NCBI RefSeq assembly: GCF_964204865.1 | Contig: NC_135258.1 | Location: forward strand, 7,369,001-7,433,000 | Length of the DNA stretch: 64,000 nt | Source of the DNA: Styela clava | Taxonomy: Eukaryota; Chordata; Ascidiacea; Stolidobranchia; Styelidae | Reading direction: 5' to 3' | In this document: positions 10,732 to 23,500 of the stretch, piece after piece | How positions within the stretch are numbered: position 1 is the first letter of the stretch | Layout of the letters: the number at the start of each line of letters is the position of its first letter | Notes under the pieces: model-generated | The model's input: the letters and a program-made list of their open reading frames with translations, nothing else | Databases searched by the model: none | What the model was told of the DNA's origin: nothing | Made by a program: the position numbers and the translations under genes

Positions 10732-10957
10732 GGCTTCTGAAGTGTGAAGTGTATGTACCAATATGGAGGTAACTAACTTTGTTCGCCTACTTTACATCAA
10801 GTTGTGTAAAGGGATTGAAACATACCGGCAGGGGGTAGGTATATTTACTTGCTGGCTAACACAGACAGTGCCCGAACTCGTAATAGAACTAAAGTGAGGA
10901 AAATCGGAATAAAATTATGGCCTAACCTTAACCTGGTACACATACTACGGGAGTACC
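10732..10957 (+). mobile_element. Short TIR element, family 2 (block Z copy 1)
   Basis: It runs from about AGGCTTCTGAAGTGTGAAG to CATACTACGGGAGTACC. The body contains ATGGAGGTAACTAACTTTG and GTGTAAAGGGATTGAAAC. It sits at the same place in the three Z blocks, so insertion predates the duplication. Confidence 0.75.
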
Positions 10958-13903
10958 ATTGATTCGACATTTATTACACTTAATACGTTTTAATCTATTC
11001 AACGGAATGGCTTGTTCAGAATTATTATTGTTAAATCACCCCGATAATTTAACTTTTGTTTCATTTGTAAACATGAATTATGTGCCTGTAAACAGAAACT
11101 ATAGTCGCTATCTAAATAAAATAGAAAGACATTCAAAACAATGCTTAAACTTGAAAAATGATGAAGTTGGTGTCTTTCAGCTTAAGAAGTGTAATATGGC
11201 CTGCTATTTCATTCTTATGCACTCACTTTATATGTATTGTATTGTGTGAAATGATGAGGGCTGGTTTATTCATTTACGATTGTTCGTAACGAATGACAAG
11301 ACGTAACCACCACACGTTAGTTACCACAGATTTCTCCCAATTATGATGTCATTCCCTAAAGCTTACTTTGCGACAATGCGGTCAGATAATTTTATTGATA
11401 ACCTTGTCAGTGGAATCAACTAATCTTGTTGTTATAACGACGTCATATTAATATAAATATGGATGACTAGATTCAAAGATTACATTGTGATGTGAACTTA
11501 CAATTATCAATGCTGTCGAGAGCGTTTTTTGTACATCTTGGCTCAGACCCAGTCAAACTTAATCGGAGAATGGGACTTGCTGGCAATTAGGTGTACTTCG
11601 TCTTCCTTCCCGACAACGAATAATTTTACCAATACGGTGAATTGCTAAGTTACGATGCAACATCCCTTCATCGACATTAATTACCTTATTGTTCTTTCAT
11701 TAAGCTGATGTTAACGATTGCATTCACAAATTTGAACTTTTGTTGAAAAGGTATTCCGCAAAATTTTGCGATGGAACTCAGTAACACCTAATTTTGTCAT
11801 CGCGTAACGTTTTGCAATAACGACTGGAAAATTAAAAACTTAATATTAGTAAAATTCCATTTTGCTTTTGCCATTTCCAATTGTGGTCGACATAATATAT
11901 AATTTCATTCGTTCATGACCTATATAAACCGATTGAATAATAAAATGAAACTTGTCTCGGAATTACCATGTTACGGCTTTTCTCGATAGAGCAACAACAT
12001 TTGGTGAATGTTTTATTTTATAGTTTTTTTTATACTATCTACTCGTCAAGGAATAAGGTTAGCCCTGGTGGAAGTAAGTTGCTTTACCGTCGAATATTGG
12101 ATCGTGGGTTATACCTTTTTTTATTTATCAGCAGGCGGAGTTTCAAATTCTGATAACTAAATGAAAAATAGAAAAGTCTGTTGTAACATTTATTTATATT
12201 GTGCTGGGAAATTTTGCGCCTGTTTTCATTCTGAGATTCAGCTTATTACTCATTTCATCTATTTTCATGGAATCACATTATTATTTGCAAATTCTTTCAT
12301 AAATAGTATGGGAAATTAAGTAAAATTGAATCAAAAACAGCAACATTGAGGAACGATACCTTTATTCATTAACAAGTAACATAGGATGATAATAATAAAA
12401 TTAGAAATTTATCTCATGAGATTCGAATGATTTTGAGAGTAAACAAATAATAAAAAAAAATCATCGATTTGAATTCTAACAAGCTCGCAATGTTTGAACA
12501 AACAAAAACATTTGTTTATGAAATATTTAGTCGGTCAGTGATATAATTCTGACATCATATCTTTTTATCAATGTATGCTTTAACTTGAAATGATTAGCGT
12601 TAGTCTTAGATATTTTGAGACAAGAACCGATAAATAATGATTTTGCTAATATATTCAATGTCAGCCGTAAGGCTGGTGGGGTTATTTGCTTGCGTAGGTA
12701 AAACTTGAAGGTCGACTGTTGGTGTTAATATATTTGCTTAAAGTAGTCAAAACATGCGAACAGGTTTTTAGTGCAAAGCAACTAATTATTCCGTAATTTA
12801 ATTGGAATTGTAATAGTTAAAATTCCATCCGTCGGACAATGAATTTATCAACTATATCTGACACATGCAGTTTGTGCATGAATTATTTTATTTGCATGAT
12901 CCGCGTGATACTTGTTAAATTAATTAATATATATATATAGATTGTCGAGAATTGCTAAAGACAAAAAATTGTGTAAGACTTTGTGGTCTGGCTACAACAA
13001 GATCATATTAAAAATCCGCCATTTTCTTTCGTCACAAAATACACGAAACGATAATTTGAAAATATTTCTAGATAACCTTGAGTTGCGTCAAAAATAAACT
13101 AGGTATTTATGCATTCCTAAATCATTCTTTTTCAACTTCTCAGCCACAAAATGCATTGTAACGATGATCAATTGAGCGTTGATAAAAATCCTCCACACCC
13201 CCTTGAGCTTAAGTAGAATTTTATCTGAGACAACGTCATATTAATAACTGTTCTATTAATTGCACTCTCTGGGTTTTCTTCTTTTAACCATGCTTGATAC
13301 CATGATGAATTGATGTTTTCAAGTTCGAATTATGTTTGTTGTAAGGTCGACATGTTCAAGCCTTAACGCAGAGTCTGAATTTGCATGCTGGTAAAAATGC
13401 CCAGAAAATATTTAAATAAATATGCACTTCAATAGTTCAATGTTAGTTATACTTACTGTGCTTAGTTACCGATGAGTGAACGTAAAAATTACATTTTTCA
13501 ATTAAAACTGCACCATCATCGTTACACAAAGAGAATCAAGAGGGTAGGGTCTGCTTCACAGTCCGCCATTTTTAATTCAAACACTTCTTGACAACTATTA
13601 TGAAACAGATACTGTATGATGAAAGTGCGGAAAACACCGAAATGGTCGCAAATGGACGCGGTCGTTCTGAGACGAGATGATCAGGTGATAAAAGTCTTAA
13701 AACAAAGTTCAAATTACCATGCTGTGAAAATTGTTTGGAAAATGTAGCCATAACGATGCATTCCAATTTAATTCGGATTCATTGTGTTTGTGTTCCTACA
13801 GTCACAACTTAATTCAACTAGATTCTCTATAGTTACACTCACCTTTTGCGAATAGGCAGGCGGATTGATGAAAGACATTCGGATGATATTACACCATTTA
13901 AGT

Positions 13904-14868
13904 CAGGGGTGACGAACCCATTTGCTACCGCGGGCCATTTTATCAGTCACTGTTGAGTAAGTGGGCCACACAACTTTTTAGTCATACTATGATACCTGCT
14001 AATTTTCATTAACAAAAACAAACAACTGTATCCATAAAGATTAAGGTATTTAATGATATATTGCAGCATAAGATAAAATAAAAAGGAACATTCAATGAAT
14101 ATTGTGCTCGGTGACATTTGTGGAAAGTTATTTGCCTTACGAAGCGCTACTTCATATTTATAGGATGAACTGAAATTTTTGGAAGTCTCAACTGATTACT
14201 AACATTTCCGTCTGTCAGTCTTGATCTGTATCGATTAATTAAGTTGGGTTACTGGTGGCGCCATCTCACTCGGCTGCGAGCTTCGCTCGGCTCGGGTGTT
14301 CAAGATCCGAATTTCCGTTCGAATACCGCAGCATTTTTTATTCGAGATTTTTTGGTCGACTAACTTAGTATCACCATACAATCAATGAAATAAATTGTAG
14401 TCTTTACTAATTTACCCAGATCTACGGATTTCCTTAATGTTGATATCTTGAAAATAATCTTGGGTGGTGGCATTGCGATAGAGCGGAATCAGTGTTGCAA
14501 GAACAGATCAAATTCGTATAATTTAATACGTAAAAAAAAAACGCGACTTAAAACTAAATATAATCGGAAACATTACATTTTCACAAAAGTTACCCCCGCT
14601 CCGTTAATCTTTATGCGTTTGTCGATAAGGCAGTGTAACTATGCTAATACCATGCTGGTCAATTTAATCCATTGCTAAAGGTATCGATGAGCCAACAAAA
14701 ATAGATGTATTGGAAATAGAGTTACCAGTAATATTAATAATACTGGCTCCCGTTTTCGCTGTACAGTCTCCAAAGGTTTATGACTTCAAGCCAACTATAC
14801 ACTGAATGGCCTGAATGCTTCGCGGGCCGCACGAAATTCTCAGGCGGGCTGCAGGTTCGTCACCTCTG
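13904..14868 (+). mobile_element. hAT-like non-autonomous element
   Basis: The TIRs are CAGGGGTGACGAACC at the left and GGTTCGTCACCTCTG at the right. A perfect 8-bp target duplication ATTTAAGT flanks them (13896-13903 and 14869-14876). The 8-bp duplication and CAG..CTG ends are typical of hAT elements. No transposase frame is present in its 965 bp, so it is a non-autonomous derivative. It contains a GC-richer piece (GGCGCCATCTCACTCGGCTG) unlike the surrounding DNA. Orthologous copies are at 28110-28808 and 59479-60393. Confidence 0.88.
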
Positions 14869-15378
14869 ATTTAAGTCTTCAACAAGTCTTACGCCATTTT
14901 TTGTCCAATTCTTGACAATCTATATATAAAACACATATATATATATTATATGTGAATTCAAGCCGGGAAAGCGTATCGCAAGCCTTATGAGTAGAAATGT
15001 CAAAGCAGTTAACAAAACTTCTAGCAAAATATTTTTTCTTATACTTTTGCTACCCAAGCGATTATTTTTATCTAGCCATGTTTTTTAATTCTACTTCCGG
15101 TTTCCCAACTTCCAAATTGAGAACGAAATCGCATTGCTTAATGTTCATATGACATCTTGCTCAGTATTTTTCTGTTTACAGCTGATTATACTCTCAACGC
15201 GAAACAGGAAACAACTCCATGACGCTTTCCAAAAAGGAAAGTAATTTACCAATCGAATCTTAAATCAGTTTATGTTGTATTTAGTTGTCAATTTTGTGAT
15301 ATTGAATGATTTATTAAAAAAGGCGATTGCAGGAACTTTAATTTATATGAACGTGGCAATTATGTGCGTTTCCTTGAG

Positions 15379-15396
15379 TCACCACAAATGGTAGAT
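15379..15396 (+). promoter_or_regulatory. PSE-like element of U4 at 15439
   Basis: TCACCACAAATGGTAGAT at -60 to -43. Confidence 0.8.
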
Positions 15397-15438
15397 TTCT
15401 TCAATACTACTAGTCAAAATTGTGCAAGCTTTTTCGTC

Positions 15439-15581
15439 AGCTTTGCGCAGTGGCAGTATCGTAACCAATGAGGTTTATCCGAGGTGCGATTATTGCTAGT
15501 TGAAAACTATTACCAATACCCCGCCCTTGTGATACAAACGTGTCGCCTGTGGCAATTTCTGAAGGGTTGTACGCAACCTAT
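15439..15581 (+). ncRNA. U4: U4 snRNA gene, beta type
   Basis: A clean copy in U6 stem II, 5' stem-loop, U6 stem I and the Sm site (AATTTCTG). It differs from the alpha copies in the 3' stem-loop, GGTTG-TACG-CAACC instead of GGTTC-TGCG-GAACC. The closing pair is flipped from C-G to G-C with pairing kept and the loop stays UNCG-like. Compensatory change of this kind suggests selection on the RNA structure. It lies between blocks Z and X. Confidence 0.96.
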
Positions 15582-18463
15582 CCTGTTTACAACTGTTGAT
15601 CTTCCCCATTATTAACGACACACAGACAGCGTATATTGCTGAGTTATTTGTGTTATGCTATGCCTCTCTCTTGTGATACGATCGCGTCGTAGAGGCAATT
15701 TTCTGAAGGGCTCTATGGGATTCGTGTAACTACAAAAAAAGCGTTAATGATTCTGAAATTCCACGTTAGTAGGGATCTTTTGTAGTAATCCCTCTTCACA
15801 AATGCACAAAATGTGAGATTTTAGAAAAACATCCCCGACATGTTATAAGTAGGGCTGGGCATTTCCAATCGAATATTCGAATCGAATAGTAAATTATTCG
15901 AATCGGTTCAAAGCTAAATTTCGAATCGCCGCCATCTCTTTTTTTTGTTTCCGCCAATGGTTGAAACAATTTCAAATGAAGGCCATTGACGTGGTCAATG
16001 TATATGTTTGTGTGCATATATTTCATCTCTGTTCTTTATTATGGACACTCTCAAACGATAATTATAATTGTCCAGTGAAAATATTCTCACATCGCATCCA
16101 AATAATTTGCAATTGAGATTAGCCTTTATTTTCTACTGCATGGAATAGGAAACGTTGGAGCGATCGCTGATTTTAGTAAGTGTTGCTATATTTTAGCCCC
16201 ATCTTTTCAGAAATTAAATTAATATCCCTGATATCTTTATAATTAATGTTGGATACTCATACGAAGATATGTGGTTTGATAATCCACTCATAGACGTACA
16301 AAGCAAATGTTTATAGCTGTTAACTCACCCAATACTGCTCTGAAACTTATGTACCTTGGAATATATATGTATATATATATATATATAATGTATTTAGTCA
16401 AAAGTCTCCTTCATCTACAATTAGTCAAAATTTGAAACGTAGCGAGTACATAAGGATAGTTACTGTATGTTCTAATATTCTTCACCACGTATTGTCAAGA
16501 GTGCATGTTATTTGCCTGAAACAAGGTCGTTGCTCCAATTCATTTCCTTTGTGATGTTTTTCCCTCGCTCGTCTTTATCGTTCTTTGTTAGTTAGAAATT
16601 CAGTTTCATCACAATAAGTGCGTTTAGGGTTTAAGTGTATTTCAATATATCTGTATTTGGAATGGATTGTGCATCTTTACAATATACGAACATTTGGCTT
16701 TCAATACATTGTGTGCTCATTGACCTCTGAAGGAGTCCAGATCAGGGTTACATTCCATAACGTGTGTCAATTCAATAACACGTGAGCGAATGCGCAGTTA
16801 GGGTCAATCCTCCCCTATACTGTACTATAATTCAATTGTGTTCAACTTTATGTGAACCCGAAAGTCAGTTACATTTTTCAATAGACCCATCGAATCGAAA
16901 AAGACTGCTGAAATGGCTGTCATTCGTAGGTCACTGTCTTTATCATTTGTTTAACAAGAACTTGGAAATATAACTTCAATAAAAAAAACAAAAAAAAATA
17001 TACTATATATATATAATTAATATATATGATCTTCCACAAACCTGACATATTAAAAATTGGAAAGCTTGGGAAATTAGACTGCAAGGTAAAATGCTCGATT
17101 GACTCACTGATGAAAAGCAATGAAATTGGCCTAGCCTTTATTTTTGATCACTATTGAGGGAATGAAGACTGCTTCACCAATGGCATGGAAATTGGTTTTC
17201 AAATGATAATGCCGATCGGGCGAAACTAAAGTACAGCCCACCAAGATACCAACACCCGAAAAGTAGGGTCAAAGTACTCATAATTTTTCTTGTATTATTC
17301 AAAACTTATTATGTAATTATTATGACAAATATTATCTAACAAAATATGTTAATTAATCTACCAAATATACATAAATGATGATAGCATTGTTATTGAAAAT
17401 TTTAATCGCATATCAAGTTCTACACCAGTGGTTCCGAAACTTTTTATTATCATTACCCCTAAATTGAATTGCCAAATGCTCAAGTACCCATTTCATGAAG
17501 ATAAAATTAAATTTATCAAATTTGATACCAACCACAAGAACATAAGAATTCATGAACACAAATACAATGTTGCTTTGTAATTGCTATAGTATTGCTAATA
17601 TTCTTCATTTTCATTATTATAAACTACTTAAACTACAGCAAGGGTGCGACTCGCAAAAAAACATTGGATAAGGATCCCTCAACTACTGAATTAACAAAAT
17701 ATTATTTATAGTGAGGAAGGAACGAAGAGTTTTAAAATAGGCGAAGGAAGGATGCAAAAATTCACTGCTCTACACACACGCAGCCTTTTTATATATGATC
17801 CAGTAATGGTTTAAGTTTGGTGAATAAAATTCTTAGTCTTGTAAAAAGAAAAAATTGAAGTAAGGTATAAATCTATATATTTGGTACTCCCGTAGTATGT
17901 GAACCAAGATGGCGGACACCGGAATGTAGTATGTGTACCAGGTTAGGGTTATGCCATAATTTTATTCCAATTTTCCTTATTTTAGTTCTATTACGAGTTC
18001 GGGGACTAGCCAAAGTCAAGTGACTCCCGTAGTATTTGTACCTGAAATAATGACCTAACCCTAACCTGGTACACATACTACGTTCCGGTGTCCGCCATCT
18101 TGTTCACATACTACGAGAGTACCATATATTTTAAACTACAATAGCGTGCAATAAAGAATCAAACCGAATCAATATAAATACAACAATTTACAAATATCAT
18201 ATTGTCAGAAGTATGGATAAAAATGATACTTTATTTCACTATTAAGCAAAACATATAAAACAATATATGAGTAATTATTTTCGCTCTTTGTAGTTTTTGG
18301 CTAATTAAAGCAGAGCTAAATCAGTAATTTCAACCTTTGTCATGAGAACAACTGGAAAATAGACACAATATAGATGTGCGAGAAGTTAAAAATTCGTATA
18401 ATAGCTTTTCTTATTGAACTCAGAAGGTAAGGCAGTCTCAGATACAACTAATATTTTGTGTAT
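15582..18463. repeat. Block X, copy 1, left part
   Basis: Repeated at 46474-49911. At about 15849 a sequence starting TAGGGCTGGGCATTTCC begins; the third E-type flank (after the U4 at 60968) diverges exactly there, so this is a junction of a mobile element or a rearrangement. Position 16365-16386 is the empty site of the palindromic element found at 47279-47930. AT microsatellites occur at 16360-16386 and 17000-17030, and a family 1 TIR element at 17883-18123. Otherwise no gene is seen. Confidence 0.8.
17883..18123 (+). mobile_element. Short TIR element, family 1 (block X copy 1)
   Basis: 241 bp. The left end GGTACTCCCGTAGTATGTG is the complement of the right end CACATACTACGAGAGTACC. Each arm also contains AAGATGGCGGACACCGG or its complement. 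It sits inside AT-rich DNA with ATATAT on both sides. The frame on the minus strand is a shadow. Confidence 0.8.
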
Positions 18464-19489
18464 TCATCCGAGAATAGTAGTATTACGATAAGAATGACTG
18501 TGAGGCCGATCTGAGATTGTAGCTTGAACTAATGTCACGTGATGAGCAAAGGGAAACAGCCTAAGTTTCCATTCATCGAAGGAAGCTATGACACAGATAG
18601 TAACAACTAGAATCACGAATTTCAATATAAGTGAATCAAAAATTATGAGGTGAAAGTACGAATTGTATATAAAAGAAATTAAAGGACCAATCATCATTGC
18701 AAAGATCGTTATTGCTGTAGCAATCGAAGACCGTTTAATTTGTTTTAATAATCTCCTGGAATGTGCATTATGATTTTTTCTAAATTTCCATAAAGGATAA
18801 ACAAAAAGAAAAAGTAAAGAAAATTGGAAAATTGCCATAACTATATACATAGACGCTATTTGCAACAGCAATATGGGGACCGGATATTTCTTTTCACGTG
18901 TGCAGCCAATTAAGGAATTGCTATATTCGCCGCGAATAGTCATTATGAGTAAACCCGTAAGCAAACAAATGCTCATAAAAGCTAAGACTAGCCAACTCAA
19001 TGTTTGCATACATTTTTTGCATAGTGGCTTCAGTAAATCTGACCTGTAAAATTGTCTTTGACGCATCCAGTAAATCAGATACGGTATTAAGAGACAAATA
19101 GTGATCAAAGTATGCTTCACATATCGCAGGTTTCTGCATAATTCCGCTTCATCGTCATAAGAATAACGTAATTCAAGAAAATCAAGACATCCGAGTACAA
19201 CGAACAATAATAGAAACGTAATGATCAAATATCTCCTAACGTCTCTAGCTACATGATTTTTCATTCTTTAATATCGATTCTGCTGACGAATTCGGTCCAT
19301 GATTTCTTTGTTTTCCTTTTGTACTTTCCATTCATAAATCAAAGTTACGACCAAGACATAGATGTTTAATAAAATTGTGAAAGACGAAAAAATCACAGCC
19401 GCCAGCCATTGTCTGTATACTTTGTTTTTGCTGTAGAATGAATCGGTATCATTGACCGAAACATTTTGGCTTATTTGTAGAAACCACAT
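18464..19489 (-). pseudogene. Receptor-like 7TM gene with a nonsense codon
   Basis: Same length and frame as the intact gene at 49912-50937. The only break is a TCA to TAA change that turns a serine codon into a stop (codon at 19268-19270), at the end of the first intracellular loop (RIRQQNRY*RMKNH). Downstream of it helices 2-7 read to the same stop codon. A few missense differences are also present (Lys to Asn and Met to Arg before helix 2, Ser to Pro in helix 6). An assembly or sequencing error at this base is possible, since the copies are otherwise nearly identical. As it stands the product would be about 73 residues with one helix. Confidence 0.8.
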
Positions 19490-22372
19490 CTTGTTGAAAC
19501 TCCGAGAACATGTAAGCACAATGAAATTCTATTCGTAAAGCTTTTAAAAACGAAAATAGGTATTAATTAGTGCACCGCCATTTTGCAAAAAATATTATAC
19601 TTATTTATTTAATTTGCGCTGGAGTTGCTCTACAAATAAAATTGCTGTATTTGTCGAGTAACGTTATTTCATATATCATTTAAATAATTTGCAATTTACG
19701 GAATAGACAAAATGTTTTATTTATAGTTGACTATAGAACGTCTGGCCAAATTTTAGCTCATATTTGCATGCAATTAAATATAAATAATGTTGTGAATTTC
19801 ATTCGAAGTTAATAATTACGAGAAGTTATCTCTTACGTTTTCAAGCGCATGTTTCTACATTCTACCTTATTCAAAACTCCTGGATTTCTGTAAAATCTAT
19901 AAAATAGGTTACATCAAGAAAAAAAATGACAACGAGCCTATGGACTCATTCTTGTTGATGGGAATTCTTTCTCATTCTCGATAAATTTATTTCGGCCTGC
20001 AAAAAAATATTGACGGTATCCCAATTACCATGAAGCAAGATATAACCAGTTCATTGCATAGAATTATTATCAAAAAAAGTTTTCTCACAACCCCTGCTAT
20101 ATGAAATGCTCAGGCATATTTGCTTCAAGTTCAAATCTTCACATTGCGCTTGAAAAAATCTTGAAAATATACAAAACCATTAGTTCAACACGGAGTCTGG
20201 AGATTCTTTAGAAAATATCCTTTCGGTGTCTCCTCAGACTTCAACTTTTGAAAATTTGAAAGCGATTTGCGCTGTAGTTGAACAAAGGGGCTATTTCTGC
20301 CTCAACAAAACGTGTTGTTCGCCATGCCCATATTCGGTATAGATTTCTTGAATATTTCCTCAAAGCCATGATATCACATTTCAAGTTAGCATAACGTTGC
20401 CGTACCATTCAATAAATCGATTGACAAGAAGAATGAGATGGAAACTCTAAAGTCAGTGTTACAATCAGGAAGCGTCATAGAAAACTGCAAGATTGTTTCG
20501 TATCTTCCTAGCAACATACGAAAGAAACATTTTCAGCAAATGATCGAACAAAAATTCTGGCAGGTTGATTAAAATGATGGATTGGTCCTGTTTAGTGGAT
20601 AACCGTAATGTATCAGTCACAAACAAAAGCTTGGAAATGTTACTTCCATATTAAAAGCAATTAGAAAATAAACGAACATAGAAATCAAATGATTGACCGC
20701 ACTAGAGCCTTATGCAACCTACGCAAAAAACTGATCATCAAATTCTTTAATTGAACAAATTTGCAAAATAACTGTAGAAACTCACGCCGCTACTGGGAAG
20801 GCCTGAGCACTCGGATTTGGTAAAAAAAAAATGGGGGACTAACATGATAGCGCAATATATCCGAGATATGTTGTAAAATATCGCTTTAGTATATTTCATA
20901 GGATTAAGAAAAATCTGAAAAAATAAGAAAAAAAAAGCAAAATCTCTCAAACGACCGCTCCAGTTTTCAAGTGCTGAAGTTTAAAATTGATTGATTCATT
21001 GTTCTTGCTTTTTGCTTTAGAGACGCTAGACGTCTTACGTACCGATGTATCGGTATCCGGTATCGGTATCGGCAATATCGGCCAAGTATCGGTATCGGTT
21101 GGATCAAGGCCGATATTTCCGATATATTTACTTTTTTGATAAGGTCAAGAATGTTTTAAAAGATAAGTTGAAATACTACTTTATGATTTATTTTTTTGTC
21201 CAGAGAGATCGTGAGATATGAGCCATACATGTCCCCACCCTCGCGAGGGAATAGGATTCACCTGTTTGAGCTATTTATCAGCCAAACTAGCTCAACTAAT
21301 TTGGCTGTTTTCGCTGTCAAATTTTTATATTGACATTTTTAATATTACATAGTAATTATGAAGAAATATATCAACACAGCACATAACAAAAAGCAACTAG
21401 GCGCCCAGTTTTAAATCATACAGTGGAATTGGAGTCCTTGTTAACGCCACATGCACTTTGGGCACGGCTATAAATTCTGACTGTTTGTCGTCAAGTACGA
21501 GTGTCATTTAGTCCGTCGACATCGATAAACTAAATTACAACACAATTATCCCTCTACGCAGGTATTAATTTTGTTTAACTACACAATTTCTTTATAGATG
21601 TATTGACATGACCGCCTAGAGCCCTAGACTGTCTCAAAATATATGATAGCAATTGTAAAATATTATAAAATAGTGAAGTAAAAAAACATTCTCGACATTT
21701 ATAGGTAGGCCTTCTTCTTGTCGGTGCTGATTGATATTCTTTCATGTTGGCTTTGATTTATTGTGGCGACGATTATGATCAACCACAAAATAAAATATTT
21801 GTAAAATTCTTTCAAGTTGAACGTAGGACGGCGGCGTTAGAATGTGTGGGCGATATTCGATATTCTTTTAATTCGATATTCGAAGGTCGCGATATTAACA
21901 TTAACTTCGATTTGGACATCCCGGCTTATGAATTTTCTAATTGAACACCGAGATTACTAGCGTCACTGTACAATGCATCTTAATCCGTATCTGGATACAA
22001 ACATCAATTTCATATTATGTGATACATATATCTCTTTTTTCGATCTGAAATAATGTGTACTATGAACAACGCTCAAAGACCATTGTTTTAACCCTTCTGC
22101 CCTACACTGCACACCTAGTTAAGTAATAATTACATAGTATCGGTATCGGAATATCGGTAATAGTGGTACATCTCTATTACGTACCAGAATTACGTCCAAC
22201 GCGGCTGGCGACTAGCGTTATATTTGGCGTTTCGGAAATTATGTATTAGATTTATATAAAACGTGTCATTTTAATGCAGCTTATGTACGAGATATTTACA
22301 TACATACATTTTCTGAAATGAGTGGACCTGTTGTTAGTAGGTTCGCTGTGAACACTATCATTGCATTTTGAC
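19490..22372. repeat. Block X, copy 1, right part
   Basis: Repeated at 50938-53812. It includes the upstream region of the receptor gene, with no recognisable core promoter. A region at about 21035-22170 is bounded by clustered CGGTATCGG repeats (21050-21120 and 22135-22165). This could be a degenerate TIR element of about 1.1 kb, but its ends are not clear. The small + frame at 21744-21944 is not kept in the other copy. Confidence 0.75.
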
Positions 22373-22390
22373 TCAACCACAAATGGTCAA
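22373..22390 (+). promoter_or_regulatory. PSE-like element of U4 at 22428
   Basis: TCAACCACAAATGGTCAA at -55 to -38. It has an extra A and lacks the trailing TAGA, so it is a weaker match than the others. Confidence 0.65.
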
Positions 22391-22427
22391 AAATACACTC
22401 CGATAACATTTTTTTCCCCTCGTCATC

Positions 22428-22570
22428 AGCTTTGCGCAGTGGCAGTATCGTAACCAATCAGGTTTATCCGAGGTGCGTTTATTGCTAGTTGAAAACTATT
22501 ACGAATACCCCGCCCTGGTGATACAAACGTGTCGCTTGTGGCAATTTCTGAAGGGTTCTGCGGAACTTAT
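22428..22570 (+). ncRNA. U4: U4 snRNA gene copy with K-turn changes
   Basis: Full length. Nt 32 is G to C within AATGAGG of the K-turn, nt 51 is A to T just before U6 stem I, and nt 76 is C to G. The 3' stem is GGTTC/GAACT with a TGCG loop and the Sm site is AATTTCTG. The K-turn substitution affects the 15.5K protein site and argues against full function. It lies between blocks X and Y, and its sister at 53868 lacks these changes. Confidence 0.92.
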
Positions 22571-23298
22571 CCTCAACGAACTTATAATTTAGAAAAGCGG
22601 GTTGCAGGTATTTTTGTTGTAGTAAGATTTCATCAAAAACTTAAGAGAGGTTTGCTAAGAATATAAACAATGTAGCACAGACGTGGAACTGAAGAATTCC
22701 ATATTCCCTCGAGATATACGAGATTATTTTTATATTGGGATCATTTGTACAAAGACACCGACAATGCTCAAAATAGGAAAATTAGTAATTATTTAGTGAG
22801 GGTTTGGGTTAAGGCCAGGAATGCAGATTGCGCTGTAAATTCGAATATTTGAGTAATTCTTAACCCTAACCCCAACTGGATAATTACTAATTTGTTATTT
22901 AAAAACGTGGCGGGGGAGTTTTCTTAATTCTCACAATTTTTGCATTAGAGTCGGGGGCTTTGTTCAGAAGATCCCTAGATTCTTGCGATTTGTATGTAAC
23001 TTGATCTTTCTTTTTGCCGATTAAAACTTTTGTCATTTTTGTTGTCACTCTGTCAGTTACCGGTTGTATAAAAATATTCAGCTTCTCTTGGAATATGATT
23101 CTCGTTTATGATACAATAATTTGATGTACGATGTACATAACCCGTGATTTTTGGGATTTATGAAATAGTATAAAATAAATATGAAGCAATGGACTGGTGT
23201 CCGTGATGATGTGAAATACAAAATTAATATTAATTTTTAATTTGTACATCCCAGTTTTATTTCGCGGAAATATGTGACAGTTACGTGAGGTTTTAGGG
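22571..23298. repeat. Block Y, copy 2
   Basis: Near-identical to 7479-8189 and 54011-54712; compared with copy 1 it has CCGGTTGTATAAAAATATTC inserted around 23060. No gene is seen. Confidence 0.85.
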
Positions 23299-23316
23299 AC
23301 ACCACAAATGATAGAG
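23299..23316 (+). promoter_or_regulatory. PSE-like element of U4 at 23358
   Basis: ACACCACAAATGATAGAG at -59 to -42. Confidence 0.8.
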
Positions 23317-23357
23317 TTCATTCACACTCCTATACGCAAATTTCTTTCTTCAGCAGT

Positions 23358-23500
23358 AGCTTTGCGCAGTGGCAGTATCGTAACCAATGAGGTTTATCCG
23401 AGGTGCGATTATTGCTAGTTGAAAACTATTACCAATACCCCGCCTTGGTGACGTAAACGCGTTGCCTGTGGCAATTTCTGGAGGGTTCTGCGGAACCTAT
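23358..23500 (+). ncRNA. U4: U4 snRNA gene, alpha-1 type
   Basis: Apparently identical over 143 nt to the copy at 8249, including the central TTGGTGACGTAAACGCG and the TGCG-looped 3' stem. Upstream and downstream flanks are blocks Y and Z. Good candidate for a functional gene. Confidence 0.96.

Larger units (their letters stand above)
8392..15378. repeat. Block Z, copy 1
   Basis: About 7 kb spacer repeated at 23501-29309 and 54915-60907. It contains a 24-bp minisatellite (8754-8845), a family 2 TIR element (10732-10957) and a hAT-like element (13904-14868). This copy alone has about 960 bp at 11740-12698 where the other two have about 155 bp. A TGACGTCA palindrome (CRE consensus) at 9100-9107 is kept in all three copies (24211-24218, 55589-55596). 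I see no supported protein-coding gene; the small ORF at 9733-9975 is listed separately. Confidence 0.85.

Noticed and set aside
10959-11249. Open frame with MACSELLLL..., also at 26115 and 57457
   Set aside because: Frameshifted in the third copy, directly abuts a TIR element, no domain; similarity is explained by the block duplication.
14250-14340. GC-rich stretch with GTTCGAATAC resembling a tRNA B box, possible tRNA-derived SINE
   Set aside because: No matching A box or cloverleaf, and it is internal to a hAT-like element with clear TIRs.
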